A stretch of DNA of 64,000 bases from Allodiplogaster sudhausi (lineage: Eukaryota > Nematoda > Chromadorea > Rhabditida > Diplogasteridae). The position numbers were made by a program, and so were the translations under genes. Positions 11,705 through 22,736 of the stretch are shown piece by piece; the first letter of the stretch is position 1; each line of letters opens with the position of its first letter. The stretch covers positions 2,616,501-2,680,500 of the forward strand of contig CALZFC010000021.1 of assembly GCA_945643635.1 (NCBI GenBank), given 5' to 3'. The notes under the pieces are model-generated. The model did not search any database. It had not been told where the DNA came from and saw only the letters and a list, made by a program, of their open reading frames with translations.

Positions 11705-13969
11705 TCAACTAATTGGAAAATAATTAGACCCCACTAGTTCATCTTGACATGTCAAATTGTACTGATCTACCTGCTCCTTGAATATCCTGCGATAGTATAT
11801 ATATATATATTTATCGACATCAAAATAAATTAATGTGACGACACTTGGTGAAGCAAAATTCAGTAATTATTAAAAGTTCCTGATTGTGATAGAGTAAAGA
11901 TTAAGGTAAGAGAGAAAACATAGAAAAGTAGAACTTAGAAGGGGAAGGTAGGGGGAAGAGAAGGGAAAGGAAAGGAAAGGAAAGGAAAGGCAGAGTAGCC
12001 ACTGCAACCGCCCCACTCAGGGGGAGCCAGGCCCTGACTTCGTCTTGCCACCAAAGACGGAAAAGCGAGAAGCGGATCGCTGTATGCACGGGAGAGGGCG
12101 TGCAGAGGAGCGAGCACAGCGACGTACTCTTGGGACATTGAGAGGGGTAGGAAAAGAATGGCCAGGGAGAGAGGAAAGGGTGTTTGGGATGGCCGAGAGA
12201 AAACATTATATACCTGTGATACTTGGAACTGATAGTACTGAGCTAACAGAAAAGCCATGAATACGATTTCTTGCAACCATTAGAGAAGGAGAGGCAATGA
12301 GAGAAAGAGGCAACTTCATGTACCAGCGAGCAGATCGATACGCAAACGAATGATACAACTGATCTTTTCTAATAGTCGGAATGTAAAACGAAAATATGCT
12401 TGTTCTACCTGTGCATGGCCTAAATTTATAGAAAAGAGAGATAGGAATGGCAACCAGCATCTTCATAATTTTGAATGTCAGAATCAGATCCAAATGCACT
12501 CTTCTATGGTAAAGCGAATGAAACGACAACTGCTTTAGTCTATCAGGATAGCTAGGAATCATAGCAGATGTAGAAGAATTACGATGGCAACGATTAAAAA
12601 CCAAACGAGTGAAAACCTTCTGGACTCTCTCTAATTCTCTAATCAGCATAACTCGATGAGGAGACCAAATTGGACTTGCAAACTCAACTATTGGAAGGAC
12701 AAATGCCTTGAAACACTTGGTATAAGCGGAAGGGAAACCAGACTTAAGAATACGAAATAATGCATATACTACTCTAAGAGCTTTCTTTACCGTAAGAGAG
12801 ATATGATACTTAAAAGATAGATCAGAGTCAATGTAGACACCTAAGTCACGAACTGGATCAATAGCAACAGGAAATGTGAAAAAGATAGAAGGCACAAGAG
12901 TTTGAATGAGGTAGGTCAATTTTGGATTTCTTTTGCCAAGATGAAGAACGGAGCACTTTTTGTGTGCAACCGACAACTGCCATTTTTGACAGTATTCTAC
13001 GATAACTAAACAGGCATCCAAAAGTTGCTTGTGGGTGAGGCCTTGCGAAAGTTGATCGAAAGATGCATACAGCTTGAGATCATCGGCAAACATTACCGGA
13101 TTAACTGTTGAAAGGTAGGCCAATTCTCTTGGCAAGTCTGAGATGTAAAGGCTGAAAAGGAGAGGACCGAGGACAGACCCCTGCGGAACACCTGAAATAG
13201 AATCATAATTACTCGAGAGTACTCCATTCACTTTAACTTTATAAGTTCGAGCCTCCAAAAACGATTTTAACCAGTTGTACATGTTACCCCGAATACCACA
13301 ACAATCAAGTTTATATAGCAGCTTCCGAATGCAAACTGTGTCGAAAGCCTTTGCAAAGTCGAAATACAAAACATCACAAATTTTCCCTTATTTGTTTCAT
13401 TTAGCCAGTCTTGAGTGGATTCTAATAAGTTTGTCACAACAGACTTGCGTTCGCGAAAACCGTGCTGAGAATCAGGGAGCAGATTAAAGCGCTTACACCA
13501 ATGTTCCAAACGAGGCTTAATACATCGCTCCATGACTTTGGCAGGCGCAGGGGAGAGAGTTATTGGGCGGAAATGGGAAGGCTCAGATGGCGCACTAATC
13601 TTGTTAATTGGAATAACAATACCTTCTCGCCATACAGAGGGGACAGTTCCAAACGAGAGAGAAAAGTTGAATATAAAGCTGAGAGGTTCGCAAAGAGATT
13701 GAGCGCATTTCTTATAGAGGATGGGAGACAATCCTTCAGATGATATAGAGCACGATGGTTTAAGCCTATTTAGGTAATACTGAACCTGCTGTGGCATAAT
13801 TACAAAATCTGAAAAGAGTACTCGTTCTTGAAATGGAAATCGTGAGAAAGCATATCATCAACCGTAAATACATTAGCAAAAGAAGATCCAAGTGCTTCAG
13901 CCTTTTCTATGTCACTGGTAATTCGTTGGCCTGAGACAGTAATGCAACCTATTTTATGAGCTTGCTTAA

Positions 13970-14472
13970 AGAAGGGCGATCACCGAAAAACTGCAATTGT
14001 ATGTTCAAACGTGCAAAGGTTTCAAACGGAAGTCCATTTAATTACTCAAAATATTACTGTAGACAAGGAGACTAAAGTAGCGCTGGTTTCGAAAAATCCG
14101 TTTCTTTTTCGAAGCGATATGTTATTGCTCGTTTACTAATTTGATACTGTTTTGCCTAAAATTCTTTAGCTTACTCAAGAAAATTCACATAAGAAAGGTG
14201 GTAAAGCATAAACCAAAAAATGTCTTGAAATATTTATAAATTTAATCTTCCCGGGATGTGTACGTGGCCGTTAATCTACCATCGAGTGCCATTTTGCACT
14301 GACACCTATCACAAATTCATTCAAAATTTGTACTTTCAAGCATCTTATACTTGAATATGGAACCTTTTTTGTGCTTTTCATTTGCTTTTTCTTTTTCCTC
14401 ATGCCCGAGACTATTCGAAAATAGCTAAGATGTTTCATAAATCGGCAATGACTTTTCGGTGATCGCCCTCCT
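13970..14472. mobile_element. TTAA-flanked MITE (piggyBac-type target), 503 bp
   Basis: The ends are 20 bp inverted repeats (AGAAGGGCGATCACCGAAAA at the left; one mismatch at the right). The element is flanked by TTAA at 13966-13969 and 14473-14476. Excising the element with one TTAA joins the LINE frame exactly, which confirms the TTAA duplication. TTAA duplication is typical of the piggyBac superfamily, although the ends do not start with the usual CCC. No transposase is encoded. Confidence 0.85.
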
Positions 14473-14891
14473 TTAAGGCGGGCAGATACAAAGGAGAATA
14501 ATCCAGAAGTTGAGCTAAGAAGCCGAGATTCACAATTTCTTACAAACTTGTCAACAAGCTTACGCAATTTCAGACAAACTCTTTCATATTCTAATCGAAC
14601 GGGAGGGCAATTAAGCTTAGAATAAAGCCTATTCTTGTGCAAAAGCAAGGAACGTATATACGGTGGATAGCTAGTACTCTTTGCCAAGTTGCGCCTGAGG
14701 GGGGTACAACCAGGAATGAAGGACTGGAGAACGGAGATAAAACGGTTGTACATGTCATCTATGTTAAGAAAATTATCAAAACAAGAAATCCAATCAACAG
14801 CAGAAATAAAGGAGGAGAGCTTTTCAAAATCACAGCGTCTAAAGTCAAAAGAAGGTGCATAAATAGGACAATCATTGCTGAAGGAGAGACT

Positions 14892-16690
14892 ACTCGGGTT
14901 TTGGAAATAGAGGCTAATTACAATTCCCACGCTAAGTGAGGCTAATTGCAAAAAAGTGAAGGCTCCATTAGCTTCAAAATTTTAAAACAATTTTGGTGCG
15001 GCGTGTGGTGTAAGTAGTGTGCTCTCGGTCAGTGAGTTTTCAAAAAATGGTGAAAGAATGGCGTCTCTGGATTGAAATCACTTTCGTTGCCTTTCTTTTT
15101 TGTTCTGATGTTTATAACTTGTGTTTCTTTGTTATTTACTTAATGAAACTGTTCTAGATATGAGTGCAAGCAACCGTAAGCGCAACAGAGAGAAGCTACG
15201 CGTCCGCGACTACGAACAGCTTGGTGATCGGGCCCTAGCAAGCTCTTCCAACGTGGATTCCATGCTTGAAGACGAAGTCGACGTTGTTGCAGCGAGTCCA
15301 ACTGCGTCACAGCAAGAAGACGTTTTTTGGGACAATGCATCGGAGGAGTCGTCATCAGAAACAGGTTTTTCCTGTTGTTTTTTTTCCTTTTGCTGTGAAT
15401 GTTTTCTTTCGTATTTCATTCATTCATAACCATGCACCAGTTTTTTTTAATAATGTTTTATTTATTTAAATTGAGTAATATGGGCAAATGATATTGAGAT
15501 GAGCACTCTTTTTACATCTTTTTCTCAGGTGAGCATTTCGACGGCGGTGGTGGATTGAGTGCTCTCCCATCCGAAGTTCTGTGCCGGCTCCACTTCTTGA
15601 TTGCAGGCTGCTACAGTCGGGCCAGTAAGTGTTTTAATTGATGTTTTATTGTTGTTGGGTGTCTGCTTCCAGTTGTGTATACCTTTAGTATGCATCGTTT
15701 AGGCTTGGATGAATACTTTGTCGCACACCCAACCGCTTATGAATCGGTGATGCGACAGTTTTTGACAACTGAAAACTGTGTGGCGTATCGATTGTCCACA
15801 TGCTCTCGCTGCGCGCACGACGCAGAAAGGTACAGAACCTGATAATAACTTGGAAAGTATTGAAGTATTGTGGGGAATTTTTTTTACAATTTTTGTTCTA
15901 GATGTGCTTGTCCTGAAGGGCCAAGCATGTCTACCGTCTACTTGGCAAATGTGGCCGCGGCAGTGTATCGTATACTGGACATGCATTGTGAACACATTAA
16001 AAATGTTCACAATTCAATTTCATCGAGGAGTTTAATTGATTCCCCACTGTGATTCCGGCGCTGAAGATTTTATGTGAGAAGCTAGATGTCAATTTGCCTG
16101 CTCTTGTTCGTCCTTCAAAAGCCAAGATGGTATGCCTGAAACATGTAATGCATAGGCTTTCAATTAGTCCACTTAGATGTCTTCTGCTGTTGCTCATTTC
16201 ATACGCTTATAAGCCTTTACTTCACACATATTAAACAAACATGACACGTACTCATAGCAGTTTTTAGTACAAGAGCTCGCTCGGAACAGAAAGCGATTGG
16301 AGAGGAATAACTCATTTAAAACTAGATCATTTTTCTAAGGTCTATGTTGAATGGAAGTTGAATACTGTTGTTAATGGGAAGTCGTCCTTGTTGTCCTTGT
16401 TAAAGATCGTTGTTATTGCTGTCCTTGTTATACTACCTCGTATTTTGCTATGTGCAATGTTTACAATACTAATTTCAGTCAGTATAAAGTTTATTCGACC
16501 TTTGGAGTAAAAAAAGTACCAGGTAATTAGCCTGGGAAGTCAGGATATTTATGCTGAAACTCGAGCTAATTACATTAGAACTCGAGATAATTACATTCTG
16601 ACTCGAGCTAATTTAGTCCCGAAAAGCCTGAGTTGAAAGGTAACTATCATTCACTTTTTTGTAATTAGCCTCTATTTCCAAAACCAGAGT
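14892..16690. mobile_element. TIR DNA transposon inserted in LINE ORF2, ~1.8 kb
   Basis: Terminal inverted repeats of about 31 bp, identical except for one base, lie at 14892-14922 and 16660-16690 (core GGTTTTGGAAATAGAGGC). They interrupt the LINE endonuclease reading. The word GAGGCTAATT(A/G)C in the left repeat recurs at 14937-14948. The related CTCGAGCTAATTACAT-like word recurs three times at 16558-16612, so there are subterminal repeats at both ends, probable transposase-binding sites. I see no clear target duplication. It carries its own four-exon gene on the plus strand. The superfamily is not recognised. Confidence 0.75.
15160..16052 (+). CDS. Four-exon gene carried by the TIR transposon, unknown protein
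   Basis: Exons 15160-15364, 15529-15624, 15703-15829 and 15902-16052 join with GT/AG borders and fully consistent phases (1, 1, 2) into about 192 codons. The N-terminus is basic (SASNRKRNREKLRVRD), followed by an acidic Ser-rich stretch (SMLEDEVDVV, EESSSETG). A short motif LPSEVLCRLHFLIAG comes next, then LDEYFVAHPTAYESVMRQFL, and a Cys cluster CSRC...CACPEG that could bind zinc. Stop at 16052; an open frame with LDVNLPALVRPSKAKMVCLK just beyond may be a further exon. The position inside the TIRs suggests a transposition-related protein. I see no DDE triad, so this may be an accessory or truncated product. Confidence 0.5.
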
Positions 16691-17301
16691 AAAGGATACG
16701 GATGCGTGGTCGGAGGATGAAATTGAAGCATTCACTTCACAATTTGAAACAATTCCGGATGAGGCAGCAACTATATCGAGAATGTGATCCTTATGAGTGG
16801 GTCGTCGCACATACTGAGTAAAAGAGAGATCATTAACAAGATCAGCTAAACGACTATGCTGTCCATGAATAGAAGAGGGATCATTCCAGTCGATATGCAA
16901 ATTAATATCACCACAAAGAATGGATGGATAAGGAACAGCGAGAAGGTCACAGAGAGTATCAAAGAACTGATCATTAGCAGCAGAGGAGGTATTTGGCGGA
17001 CGATATGCGACTACAAGGCGAACGGTATCAGGGTCAGTCAAGGAATGAAAATCTACAGCCAAAGTATCACAGCGCGATGATGAGGCATCGCAATCAACTA
17101 ACTGCACAGACAGAGAATTATCAAAGACAATAGCAACTCCGTCTCCGCGCTTACTAGAGCGATCTCGTCTAAATACAGAATAAGGCAAGCCACCAATCAA
17201 TTCAGAATCTACTACTTTAGAACTAAGCCATGTTTCAGTTATTAAGAGAAGTGAAGGTCGAAAGACACTAATGTACATATGTAAATCAGAGAGTTTGTTA
17301 A

Positions 17302-18228
17302 CTATACTGCGGACATTGAATAGAACGCATGAAACAGAGCAGAGACATAGCTCTGACTGTTTTCCCGTCCGTTGGGAGAGGAGGGCGTTTCATCAACATT
17401 CATATGTGGGCTTTCATCGGGAAGTGCCCCAGGAAGAGGAGGTGGCATGGTCAGCCTGCGGCGACCAGAGATCTCCGACTTACGCCAAAGCTCCATCCTG
17501 TACACAACCCATCCAGCTGTACTATCGCTCTTATTCAGTTGAGAGGCTTGCACACGTAGTTGACTCCACTTCTTCCTCTCATCCAAAGTCATGCTTCTCC
17601 TCACAAAGACATTGCGCCAATCAGGCAGATCCCGAAGGAGTCTGCCATTCCTCAGTGCCGTCAACAGATGACTCCGCGTAGGCAGAGTCACCTTCACAAG
17701 ACGGGGCTTGTCACTGGCGCGGCCCATTCTAAACACAGTCTGGGCACGCGCCTCCACGCCAAGAACACCAAGTAGGCTTGCAACGGCACTCTCGTCTGCA
17801 ACCACTTTAGCCGATACACCGGATGCGTCACTCTCTGGCAGATTAGCAACCACCAGTGATCTCTCACGGAGGTGCCTTTCAGCAGGAGACTCAGCAGTGG
17901 GAGGCGAGAGAGCATGAGAGAGAGCAGAGGACGCAGACGGGAAAGACAGGCCAGGGTGAGAGTGAGAGAGAGAGGATGGAGAAGAGACAGCAGGCGGCGC
18001 GGGAGGTGAGAAAATGGACAGGCGCTCGACTGTCGAGGCCAAAAGAACGAGCAAACTAGACAGACCTTTCCATGCGTCCTTGTTCATCCCAGCTGGAGCG
18101 TTGCCATTAGCGTAGTCGAGGGTGTCGGTGACCAGCTTCTGCAGATTCTGCGAGAGCTTCGAGGGGTCGACAATGGGGGAGGCTGTGGGTGACGAAGCAT
18201 GACGCTTAGGTGGGGGAGGGCCCATCAC
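17302..18228 (-). CDS. LINE ORF1 protein
   Basis: An intact frame of 308 codons starting MMGPPPPKRH, immediately downstream of the LINE 5' border. The first third is Ser/Pro/Ala-rich, ending in a Ser-rich stretch. The second half has an RRM-like region: a VVANLPES strand, FRMGRASDKPRLVKVTLP and RNVFVRRSMTLDERKKWSQL, a pattern shared by ORF1p of CR1/L2/jockey-like LINEs and by nucleic-acid chaperones. Expected role is binding the element's own RNA. The last codons overlap the start of the ORF2 endonuclease in another frame. Unlike ORF2 this frame is undamaged. Confidence 0.7.
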   Translation of the reverse strand: MMGPPPPKRHASSPTASPIVDPSKLSQNLQKLVTDTLDYANGNAPAGMNKDAWKGLSSLLVLLASTVERLSIFSPPAPPAVSSPSSLSHSHPGLSFPSASSALSHALSPPTAESPAERHLRERSLVVANLPESDASGVSAKVVADESAVASLLGVLGVEARAQTVFRMGRASDKPRLVKVTLPTRSHLLTALRNGRLLRDLPDWRNVFVRRSMTLDERKKWSQLRVQASQLNKSDSTAGWVVYRMELWRKSEISGRRRLTMPPPLPGALPDESPHMNVDETPSSPNGRENSQSYVSALFHAFYSMSAV

Positions 18229-19747
18229 TCAGAGCAGGTGATTACTCACCCGCTCCTCGTGAAGGGCGAGGAGGGAACGTCGGCCGACCGAAAGAAGCAA
18301 ACATAGTAATTTTGCGAGTAGCATGTCATTGCGCAGAATATCTATTGAAAGTAAGCTCTTGAATATTTAGTGTTTGCAACCTGAAAGTGTACAGAACGCA
18401 AAAGGAGGAGGCATCTTGAAGATGCTCGTTATTTGAGAAACAGTGGTATTGTGATTTGAACATAATCTCTATGAATTCCCAAGAATAAAAAAACCGACGT
18501 TATAGGTCTGCGCTCTTTCTACGAATGCCGGGCTTGCGCCAAAGAGCGGAAGCAGATTGATAGCGACTAATCCGATATACCTAAACATCTCAACGTGTTT
18601 CATTTATATGGAAAAAAGATGCGTGACAGTTGCTTCGGATTGAGTATGATAATTTGTGATCCTCACCGAGTTACGATAAAGACGACCAGAATAACCGAGA
18701 GGCTCCTCATCGCTTTTCGCTCGCCATTCCCATTCGCCGATTTCGAATTATGACGGCGTGAGCGAATGAAAATCGTGAGAAATCCACCAGCATATGTGGC
18801 AATGGTTATCGTTCCGCACACCAAGGCTCCGATGTACCTTCAGTGACATTTATATTTCCATTTAAAAATGGAGGCAAACAAAGGTTCTGAAAAAAATTTA
18901 CATCAGAAAAGAAATTTAAAGCGTACCAAAAGCTTTTTGCCGTCGTATTCAATGAAAGTGGAGGGTTGCAAAATGGAATGTGTGGATTGTTGAGAAAGAA
19001 AAAGCCAAGGAACACGGTGACTGCGCCGTATAAGCCGGCAGGCATACAGATAACGAGCACAATATTGTGATTAGAGCAGCCGCGATGCCTAATGGGGTAG
19101 GAATATGTACTCTATCCTAAGAGAGAACTAAATTGTCAAGTCTCACCTTCCTGGCAGTAGAATGTTGAAAAGTAAATCTCATGAAATGGTCGCCATCAAC
19201 CCCATCTGCGCACAGTGCATAAAGTCGTAAGGTGCAATGATTTCAAAACAAATGCTAGTGAAAAATGCATAATTTCAAAGGGCTTAGCAGCCAATCCATG
19301 CTACGATTTCATGTTTACACGGCTTCCCTTTAAAGAAGTTTTTTATTAAAGAAATAATAGACTTCAGTTCGGTTTAAAAATTACGCAAAGTAAATGAAAT
19401 TAATTTTTTTTAATTTTTAAATCGTTAAAAATGTACATATGTACCTGTAAATGATTACATCGATGGCTCCGTAAATAACGTTAACCCATTCATAGAGAAT
19501 GCAAATCGTCTGCGAAGTGCACAGCATTGTAAATATTAACCCTGTAAGTAGAGTTGTACTATATATTTTTTAAGCAGAAAATATTTGCTATCCGAGAGCT
19601 AAAAATAATTAAATTACCATATTTTGTGCGCAAGCTTGGCAGCCTGAAGTGTGCATAAATGACATTCAAATTGCCGAAGATTCCAAAGATGTTGAAGAGA
19701 ACGATTCCGGTGTTGATCACTATTTTATCAGTCGCGCCCAGAGACAT

Positions 19748-20873
19748 TCCTGACTGAAAAATAAAGGAAAGTGTTTTCTTCTTGGCTGACCATAACCAAA
19801 CGGAAGGTTAATTTTAGCTTGGAAAGAAACATCACTGTTTTCTCATAAGTTGGAGTATGCTGGGAGAGTTAGGTCCCTATTCTATGAGAATAAATTTAAC
19901 GAAAACAAATTAACTGTTTTACCAGTGGATGAGCCTAGCATATCTGTATCACATTGTGACAAAAACAAAGTCACTCTGGAAAAAAGTCTCATTACGCACC
20001 GAATAATACGGGAAAGGGCATAAGAAGTTCGGTCTCGATTCGGAATAACTCAAAACCCGATGGTATCATCTTTTTTTGTTCATCAGCATACACAAGAAAT
20101 AGCAATGGTTTGTGATGTATGAAATATATTGAAGATTGTATACTATGTATTTCAATATAATAAACTAATCTTCCGCGTTAAATGTGATAAAAATGTGCGT
20201 TAAGGACAATGGGAAATATGCTTTTAGTTTTAGGCTAAGAAACTCGTGAGAACTATCGATTCACTCTTTCAGCAGAGCAGACATATGTAGATTCAATGAG
20301 AACAATAGGATTGTTTGAAGGGGTGCTAATTATGAATTTTTACATGGATCATTCTCAATTGCTTTTGTTTTCCAATTCCGACCAAACATTAATGATATCC
20401 GAACAGAGAATTCGTTGATTATATATACAACGGATGTGGAGAGATAACAGACTGCTGATTGTAAATTTTTATTCGCGAATTTTCTCGTCAGATAATCTCA
20501 ATTTTACTATATCATTTCCCGTCTATTTTTGAATGATGATGTACATACATACATATATGTATGTACATACATACATATGTCCAGTCGTTGTTGTTCATCT
20601 AATTCCATGGTTTAAATTCCTCTTCTTTTTCAAATACTGGCTCTTATTCTTCACAAAGGATAAATTGTTACTATGTTGTTTGTTCTTCGTTTTTCTCATT
20701 GTTCATCTGTGCTGTATGCGGGGCCTCTGGGTCAAGGAAGCGTTGGTAGTGAAAGATGGCTGAGTCTCAACGACGGAGCGTGCAACAGGTGGATCGGCGG
20801 GATCGCAGCCGCAAGTCAAGAAGCGCCGAAGGGATCGCGCCTGAAGGCAAAGGTCGTTCATTGAAATGTTTTT
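19748..20873. other. Intergenic between receptors 4 and 5
   Basis: Upstream flank of receptor 4 and downstream flank of receptor 5. The last 350 bases resemble the flank of receptor 4 at about 11100-11704. A TACATACATATATG run is at 20543-20580. No independent gene is supported. Confidence 0.5.
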
Positions 20874-22736
20874 TTAAATCCAGACTCCTTTAACTCTTCG
20901 TTTACATGCTAAATTGGCCTGCTCAACCTGCTCTTTGAATATCTTGCGATAGTCGACCGACCGAAAGAAGCAAACGTAGTAATTTTGCGAGTAGCATGTC
21001 ATTGCGCAGAATATCTATTAAAGTGTAAGCTCGCGATCTTGAAACACATTTATCATTTATACTATTAACAACCCGGAAAGGTGCAAAGCGCAAGAACAGG
21101 CACAGTGAATATGGCCATAATTCGGGAAATAGAATAGCAGTTGCTTTGAATATGATCTCTTGGAATTCTCAAGAAAAAAGAAACTCACATTGTAGGTCTG
21201 CGCCCTTTCTACAAGCACTGGGCTTGCTCCAAGGAGCGGAAGCAGATTGATAACGACTAATCCGATGTATCTAAACTTCTCAATTTTATTCATTTATATG
21301 AAGAAAAAACAGGGTGCTTGTATTTGGATATTAATTAACTTCACTATTTTGTAATGTTTACTTTGCAACAAAGCCTCATTCCTCACCGAGTAACGATGAA
21401 GACGACCAGAATGACCGAGAGGCTCCTCATCGCTTTTCGCTCGCCATTCCCATTCGCCGATTTCGAATTATGACGGCGTGAGCGAATGAAAATCGTGAGA
21501 AATGCGCCAGCATAAGTAGCAATGGTTATCGCTCCGCACACCAAGGCTCCAATGTACCTTCAGTAGCATTAATATTTACATTTAATATTAAATTGGTATC
21601 TTAAAATTCTAAAAACGAGAATTTTTGACCTGAAAAAATTACGCGTACCAAAAACTCTTTGAGGTCGAATTAAGCGAAAGTGGCGGATTGCAAAGAGGAA
21701 TCTTTGGGTTGTCAAGAAGAAAGAAGCCGAGGAATACGGTAACTGCACCGTATAGGCAGGCAGGCAGACAGATAAAAAGAACATAGCTGTGATTAGAGCA
21801 GCCGCGATGCCTGACGGAGTTAAATGTGATATGCCATCCAAAGAGAGGAGCAAATAAAAGTCTCACCTCCCTGGCAGTAGAATGGAGATTAGTAAATCGC
21901 ATGAAATGGTCGCCATCAACCCTGTCTGTGCGCAGTGCATTAAGTCGTAGGGCGCAAGGATTTTAAAACAAATGCTCCTCAAAAATGCAAGATTTCATTT
22001 GCGGAATCATTCGCTGTCAATGCGTGAAACGATTTCTTATTACTGTATTTTCTCAAGCAGTATCCCCAAGGTACTATTTTTCAACGCCCTTGTGAAGGAG
22101 GGATTATATTAGAGGGAGTGGTTTTACTAGTGGGAAGGATAGCATTTTGAACGTAACTTTTGATCAAACATTTGGTTCGCAACAAAAAGGAGTCATGGCT
22201 TGGTTTTTAAATGGAATCATCACTGGAATATCCGTTCTACCTCACCTTTTGAAGGAATTTGCATTCAATTCATTGGGAAGAGAATCCCATTCACGGGGTA
22301 CAATTAGAGGGGGGCGGTTCTAATAGAGAAAATACGGTGATCAACATATGGCGTCCTTTTAAAGAAGCTATGAGAAAATTAACTTCAGCTCTGCTTGAAA
22401 ATTTCACAAAATCTTCAAAATAAATGAAGATGTACCTATAAATGGTCACATCGATGGCTCCGTAAATAACGTTAACCCATTCATAGAGAATGCAAATTGT
22501 CTGTGAAGTGCACAGCATTGTAAATATTAGCCCTATAAGTAAGGTTGTATTATATTTTGTAAGCAGAAAATATTTGCTATCCGAGAGCTAAAAATAATTA
22601 AATTACCATGTTTTGTGCGCAAGCTTGGCAGCCTGAAGTGTGCATAAATGATATTCAAATTACCGAAGATTCCAAAGATGTTGAAGAAAACGATTCCGGT
22701 GTTGATTATTACTTTATCAGTCGCGCCCAGAGACAT
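20874..22736 (-). CDS. srsx-like 7TM receptor 5 (apparently intact)
   Basis: Exons: 22607-22736, 22436-22532, 21867-21977, 21649-21810, 21387-21557, 21189-21270 and 20874-21014, about 297 codons, all with GT/AG borders. The protein starts MSLGATDKV. It has TM1 FFNIFGIFGNLN, the EWVNVIYGAID block, LMATISCDLLISILLPG, CLYGAVTVFLGFFLLDNP, CNPPLSLN, the TM5-TM6 exon with ERKAMRSLSVILVVF, TM7 LVVINLLPLLGASP and tail CYSQNYYVCFFRSADYRKIF, ending VKGVWI. It fits the nematode SX class of chemosensory GPCRs in length and layout. It is the best-preserved member of the cluster and the near twin of pseudogene 4. Confidence 0.76.

Larger units (their letters stand above)
12206..17340 (-). pseudogene. LINE ORF2: endonuclease + reverse transcriptase, disrupted
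   Basis: The frame begins just upstream of 17278, overlapping the end of ORF1 in another frame, with the endonuclease motifs LFNVRSIVNKL, ITETWL, VVAYRPPN, CGDINLHIDW and SSDHASVSF. The frame is broken at 16690-14892 by a TIR transposon and resumes with the endonuclease-RT linker. It is broken again at 14472-13970 by a TTAA MITE; removing that element restores SARLKQAHKIGC in frame. The RT part carries HFRPITLS, the QHGFRERKS block, YFDFAKAFD, SGVPQGSVLGPLLF and the catalytic FADD at about 13100-13090. A one-base frameshift lies near 13375, just before the YFDFAKAFD motif. The C-terminus ends at 12206. It once copied LINE RNA at nicked DNA; now non-functional. Confidence 0.85.
11796..18278 (-). 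mobile_element. Non-LTR retrotransposon (APE-endonuclease LINE), near full length
   Basis: In minus-strand order: a 5' untranslated stretch, ORF1 (18228-17302), ORF2 with apurinic-type endonuclease then reverse transcriptase (about 17340-12206), a 3' untranslated stretch and an AT-rich tail of TATATA repeats ending at about 11796. The borders are fixed because receptor 4 exon 7 resumes in frame. No target duplication longer than one or two bases is visible. Domain order (ORF1, APE endonuclease, RT, no RNase H seen) fits the CR1/jockey-like groups; the exact clade needs a tree. It is inactive: ORF2 has a frameshift and two inserted DNA elements. Confidence 0.85.
11705..19747 (-). pseudogene. 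srsx-like 7TM receptor 4, pseudogene split by a LINE
   Basis: Exons: 19618-19747, 19445-19541, 19147-19254, 18927-19088, 18667-18837, 18499-18580, and exon 7 in two pieces. Exon 7 begins at 18341 and reads the family tail up to FFRSAD near 18279. The remainder, YRRIFKEQV and about twenty codons to a stop at 11705, resumes at 11795. The ~6.5 kb between is a LINE in the same orientation. Exon 3 also carries an in-frame TGA at 19181-19179, where receptor 5 has TGC (the Cys of ATISCDLL). Either lesion alone should abolish a full receptor. Other splice sites are intact, so loss may be recent. Receptor 5 is the closest paralogue by exon and flank similarity. Confidence 0.8.

Noticed and set aside
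11901..12276. Pro/Ser/Phe-rich frames at the LINE 3' end
   Set aside because: Derived from a GGAAA/CCTTT-rich stretch in the LINE 3' untranslated region.
14892..16690. Target site duplication for the TIR element
   Set aside because: The flanks share TACTC only as an inverted extension of the TIR; no direct repeat abuts the ends.
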